In this document: in pieces, positions 60,183-64,000 of the stretch
How the letters are laid out: each line of letters opens with the position of its first letter
How positions within the stretch are numbered: position 1 is the first letter of the stretch
Assembly (NCBI GenBank): GCA_947172415.1
Contig: OX359189.1
Span: forward strand, 8,074,501-8,138,500
Length of the DNA stretch: 64,000 bases
Direction: 5' to 3'
Source: Chondrosia reniformis
Taxonomy: Eukaryota > Porifera > Demospongiae > Chondrillida > Chondrillidae
Notes under the pieces: model-generated
Told to the model about the DNA's origin: nothing
Databases searched by the model: none
Seen by the model: the letters and a program-made list of their open reading frames with translations, nothing else
Program-made: the position numbers and the translations under genes

Positions 60183-63100
60183 TTATTTTATCTTTACTTC
60201 AGAATCTTCAAGTCCGTCATGATTTGATTCGCTAGAAGTATGGCATAATTTCTTTCTTACAAACTTAATCAACTTCAAAACCTCAGATATCACCAGACGA
60301 ATGGTAAACTGTATTAAAAACAATCAGACTCCATCAAAAATGTTCACGTTAACTTGGTCAACTGAGTGACTTACCACAGCAGATAAGAAACAGGACGACA
60401 TCAACAAGTAGAAAACACTGTTCCACCCCTGAATTAAACATGGAATTAAAACAGTTGTGGTTTGTTAACACACTCACAAATGATAGCATTACAAAGAAAT
60501 ACTGGATATAGAGAATAGAGAATGGATTCAAAACTTCAGCAATGATTCTCTACATGCATTAAAACATGTATCTATATGACAGATGCTAGAGTCAATCCAC
60601 TTAGGAACTGAATTATCTATTAACTAACAGTGATTCCTGTGAACATTTAGGTTTTACATATGTAGCAGCCCTTATCACACTTACATATTTCACCAGCCAG
60701 CCAGTTAATAGTGGTCCTATAGCTGCACCTGAAGGGGTATAGAGTTGAATGTATGAATGTATATACAGAGATTACTTGTTTCTAATAGCCAATAAGTCAG
60801 CTAACTAAGCAGTCAGTACTTTTGTCAATTCATCTGCCGAAGCAAGATATTCTTTATGAATATGAATGGCATTCTTGATAAACTTTACCTATGGATCCCG
60901 TCCCATCAATGATGGCTGTAACGGTAGCCTTTGCCTTCTGGTTACCTTTGAGTGTTTTATGAGTACCCTAGGGTCAAAGGGAGTGGTCAAAGGGAGGGGT
61001 CAAAGGGAGTGATCAAAGGGAGTGATTAAAGGGAGTGATCAAAGGGAGGGATCAAAGGGAGGGGTCAAAGGGAGTGATCAAAGGGAGGGGTCAAAGGGAG
61101 TGGTCAAAGGGAGTGATCAAAGGGAGGGGTCAAAGGGAGGGGTCAAAGGGAGTGATCAAAGGGAGGGGTCAAAGGGAGTGATCAAAGGGAGGGGTCAAAG
61201 GGAGGGGTCAGAGGGAGTGGTCAAAGGGAGGGGTCAAAGGGAGGGGTCAAAGGGAGGGGTCAGAGGGAGGGGTCAAAGGGAGTGGTCAAAGGGAGGGGTC
61301 AAAGGGAGGGGTCAAAGGGAGTGGTCAAAATCAGAGACACTACTACTCATATCAGTAGCGCAGGCGGTGACCTTTGAGAAGCAACACTCAAAGTGACAAT
61401 GCCAGTACTATACGTACAATACCAGGCAGAAAAAGATTGAACATAATGTCCAACCCTATATGTACGTACTGTATGTATATGTGTATCTTTCTTTTCTGTA
61501 TGCCAGGTAACTCACCAAGTCGGCTGATATTGCCGTGGTGATGATGGAATAGGGACCATTCACAAAAAAGCCACTCAGCATGACAAGGACTGTCAAAAAT
61601 CAAAAAGTATTATATGTACTATATACACAGCCAAAATGTGCATAAAATTGTTAATAATACATAAAACTACTAGTGCCTTGCATACATATTAAAAGCTACA
61701 AAACAGCAACAGATATCTTTTACTTTATTTGTACATATACTTAAGACTCACATATCGAGGCCACTTCTGATACACCACCGTATGATTTATATATAAACAG
61801 CTATACATACAGTGAGGAAAGATGTGAGGTACGTACGTACGCATATAAGTTCATCATGAGAGATGAAATACAGTGGCAAAGTGTTGTAAAGTAAGGTACC
61901 ATATAGCAGCCTATTTTTAAGGATAGAAATTTCTTTGGAAACGTCCGCAGTATAAATGTTTGCAGTTCTTAGTTATTGACATTTCATGTATTCCACATGT
62001 AGTCACTTCTACAGACGTGCAGGGAAGAAACTTGCAATTTGGGGTTAGCTCACAAAAAAGCGAAATTAAAGTCATCGTGAAAATATCCTGCTATATGGTA
62101 ATGACATTTCAAAATAAGGAAACAGAATACAGTGGTGAATTAGTGGGTCGAACACTTACGACTGGAACTGAAATGATTAAAAAGACAAATGTTGGAATTG
62201 CTCTGGATTTGAACACATCAGAAATGAGACCTATTGCAGCACTCCCTGCATACAGGAGAGAGTGTAAAGAAATGGATTACATACCATACTTTCCAGTGTA
62301 CTATAACTATTATCGTCACAGGAATACACTAAGACAGTACTTACCTATAATTACTATTATTGTCAGTACTTACTTACCTACAATACCACCGACATCAAAC
62401 ATACTGGCCAACCAAGCGGACTCAAACACTGTGACTGTGTACTCGTCTGTAGACACAGGAATACAAGTATACGTACGTATATATACAGTATGCATATAGT
62501 GCAGTACAGGTATACATTTATGTATGTATCTTACGTTTAGCATTCTTGATGTAGAATGGCAGCCAAAACAGAAAAGTGTAAGCGACCAACTTTGAGAAGA
62601 ACAGAGCCATTGAGTATTCAATCACCCCCTAAAAGAGATATGTACGTATATAGGAAATGAATTGAGTAGAACCCTATCGTTTATGTGTCCTAGCAACAGT
62701 AATGAGGCAAATATACAACTTGTACAAAACGTCACCAAAAATGAAAAAAAGTAAATTTCCTAAAAAAATTAATACAAAAATGACAACATACAAAAGGAAG
62801 GCAGACTTACTGGTATACAGAATGCTCTAAAGAACCCAATGGCCTCTTGTTTTGATTCCTATTTTGTATAAAGAAGAAACAGTATCCCAAAAGCCTTCAA
62901 GACTAACATGGACACCTTATCACTTCTATAAGGTCATCGCATGTGGATGTGCTCACTTGAGGTGGCACTTCATAATCTTGTATGTCATTATCTCCGTCCT
63001 CCGAGCCCCCTTTCATTAGTGGGGTAGTATCAGCAGTCACAGTAGGCTGGTTGTAAGATAAAATACAATTAAATGAGATGTACCTATACATATACGTACC

Positions 63101-64000
63101 TAACAACAAATGTAAATACATATTTGTGGGTATACTATAGTACTCCTTTAAAGCTATATAGTCATTTACATAAAGAGAGAGGGTCTCCAGGCTTCATTTA
63201 AACCTGATTTTATTCTGCAGACCCAATATTTACAACTTTGCACCATTTGTGGGTTGCACAAGAAATCAGCAGTTTGGATAACCTGGGTTCCATTTTGTAT
63301 ATACGTACATGTGAGCTAATCCTCTTATGGAAATACCTCAGAATTGAGAGGACGAGGTGTTACGCTGCTTCCTCCGTCATTCTGCTGATTTTGGTCAGTC
63401 TTTGGAGGAGTAAGGTCAACTAGCTCTGGCTCTGTAGGAACAGAGAGGAGGTAGGGAAGAGACTGATAGTCACATGATAGTCACATGATAGAGATTACAA
63501 AGGATTCAAGTCATAAAGATGTTTGTTAAGAAAAGTTTAAGTAACTATTCAGCTAATGTTTATGTGCCATAACTCACCAGTTGGTAAACAAAAGAAAACA
63601 ATCAGAGTCACTATAAACATAATTCCACCTGTTGACACAAAGGCCCACCCCCTATTTGGAGAGAATTACAACACTTATTTAAGATAAGAAATTTAGTTAG
63701 TTAATTAATTTTAATTTTAATCTTATATCTTTAATTTATATCATTGATCATATTTTAGTAATTTACTGTAAAGATAAGAAATTGTACTTATATTCAGCCT
63801 TTTCCAAATTATGATCAACTTTACATTTTGCATGAGCTTTGGGATAAATACAAAAGTGTAATTGCTTCAAACAAAGAGGATTTCTCCCAGTGAGCTAGTT
63901 TACAGTACTTCCATACTTCATCTGTAGCTACCGCAACAATATCTTTACACACATATTCAATTAAAAATACCATTCTTACCATCCAAAATCCTCAAAGGCT
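60183..64000 (-). CDS. SLC37A1/2-like exchanger, copy 2 (3' half; 5' part beyond window)
   Basis: Mirror of 51726-56217 with the exons readable: final exon ending KIK-stop at 60183, GAAIGPLLTGWLV (about 60675-60735), TVTAIIDGTGSIG (about 60895-60968), NGPYSIIATAISADL (about 61513-61590), 62054-62087, 62160-62245 (IGLISDVFKSRAIP, following FDVGGIVG), about 62372-62455, 62535-62625 (ALFFSKLVAYTFLFWLPFYI), 62815-62862, 62957-63046 (acidic loop, TPLMKGGSEDGDNDIQDYEV), about 63330-63440 and 63575-63650. Unlike copy 1 it keeps the 90-nt loop exon and the GTGAGC donor at 62053, so it is the better candidate for a working gene. The N-terminal half is outside the window. Confidence 0.83.
60965..61330. 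repeat. 16-bp minisatellite (GGTCAAAGGGAGTGGT type), about 22 units, copy 2
   Basis: Units GTCAAAGGGAGTGATC, GTCAAAGGGAGGGGTC and GTCAGAGGGAGGGGTC alternate in a non-random order. It sits beside the acceptor of the GTGSIG exon, as in copy 1 (53138-53215, about 5 units). The open frame across it is a repeat artefact. Confidence 0.92.

Noticed and set aside
61022-61396. Plus-strand Lys-Gly-Ser-Asp-Gln-Arg-Glu repeat ORF
   Set aside because: Minisatellite artefact inside an SLC37 intron; copy 1 has only a short version.
1-64000. tRNA or rRNA genes
   Set aside because: No cloverleaf with good A and B boxes was seen other than the SINE-like head at 58621, which lacks a tRNA acceptor-stem fold; a tRNAscan-SE run would be decisive.

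Overview
The window is AT-rich, intron-rich animal DNA. Splice sites are GT-AG, many introns are only about 60-200 bp, and the genes are metazoan: two axonemal genes (DLEC1/CFAP81-like and SAXO-like), a PDZ-RGS-C1-DH-PH Rho exchange factor, a lathosterol oxidase (SC5D), an SLC37 sugar-phosphate transporter and a family of type II membrane glycosyltransferases. Compact genes, abundant short palindromic motifs (TACGTACG, TGCATGCA) and early-branching-animal gene content suggest a demosponge such as Amphimedon. The organism is an inference; the gene families are much firmer.

Layout. 1-7553 (-): 5' part of a DLEC1-like gene whose 3' end lies beyond base 1. 7.7-26.9 kb: a tandemly amplified block, all genes on the minus strand. 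It holds three intact glycosyltransferase genes (8135-9703, 13538-15541, 20358-22348), one complete intronless SC5D (24143-25093), one 5'-truncated SC5D (17690-18511), and two broken copies of the last exons of the RhoGEF. 25569-45261 (-): the full RhoGEF gene with about 45 small exons, whose introns carry many minisatellites and fold-back repeats. 45.3-49.2 kb: intergenic and repeat-bearing. 49859-51441 (+): SAXO-like gene. 51726-58417 (-): SLC37A1/2-like gene. 59388-64000: a second copy of the SAXO 3' end plus the SLC37 3' half, running off the window.

The layout fits an ancestral order DLEC1 - glycosyltransferase - SC5D - RhoGEF, in which a segment of about 6.8 kb (RhoGEF tail + glycosyltransferase + SC5D) was tandemly copied. 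One junction fuses the RhoGEF proline-rich exon, out of frame, to the interior of SC5D. A second, independent duplication of SAXO 3' end + SLC37 has copies that differ by transposon insertions, an exon loss, a splice-site deletion and minisatellite length. Whether either duplication is real or an assembly or haplotype artefact cannot be decided from sequence alone.

The genes do not form one pathway. DLEC1 and SAXO are ciliary/axonemal, SC5D is in sterol synthesis, SLC37 is an ER sugar-phosphate antiporter family, RhoGEF links G-alpha 12/13 to RhoA, and the glycosyltransferases should be Golgi enzymes of unknown acceptor. Exon borders were set by eye from splice consensus and similarity to the human families as I know them, so small errors are likely.
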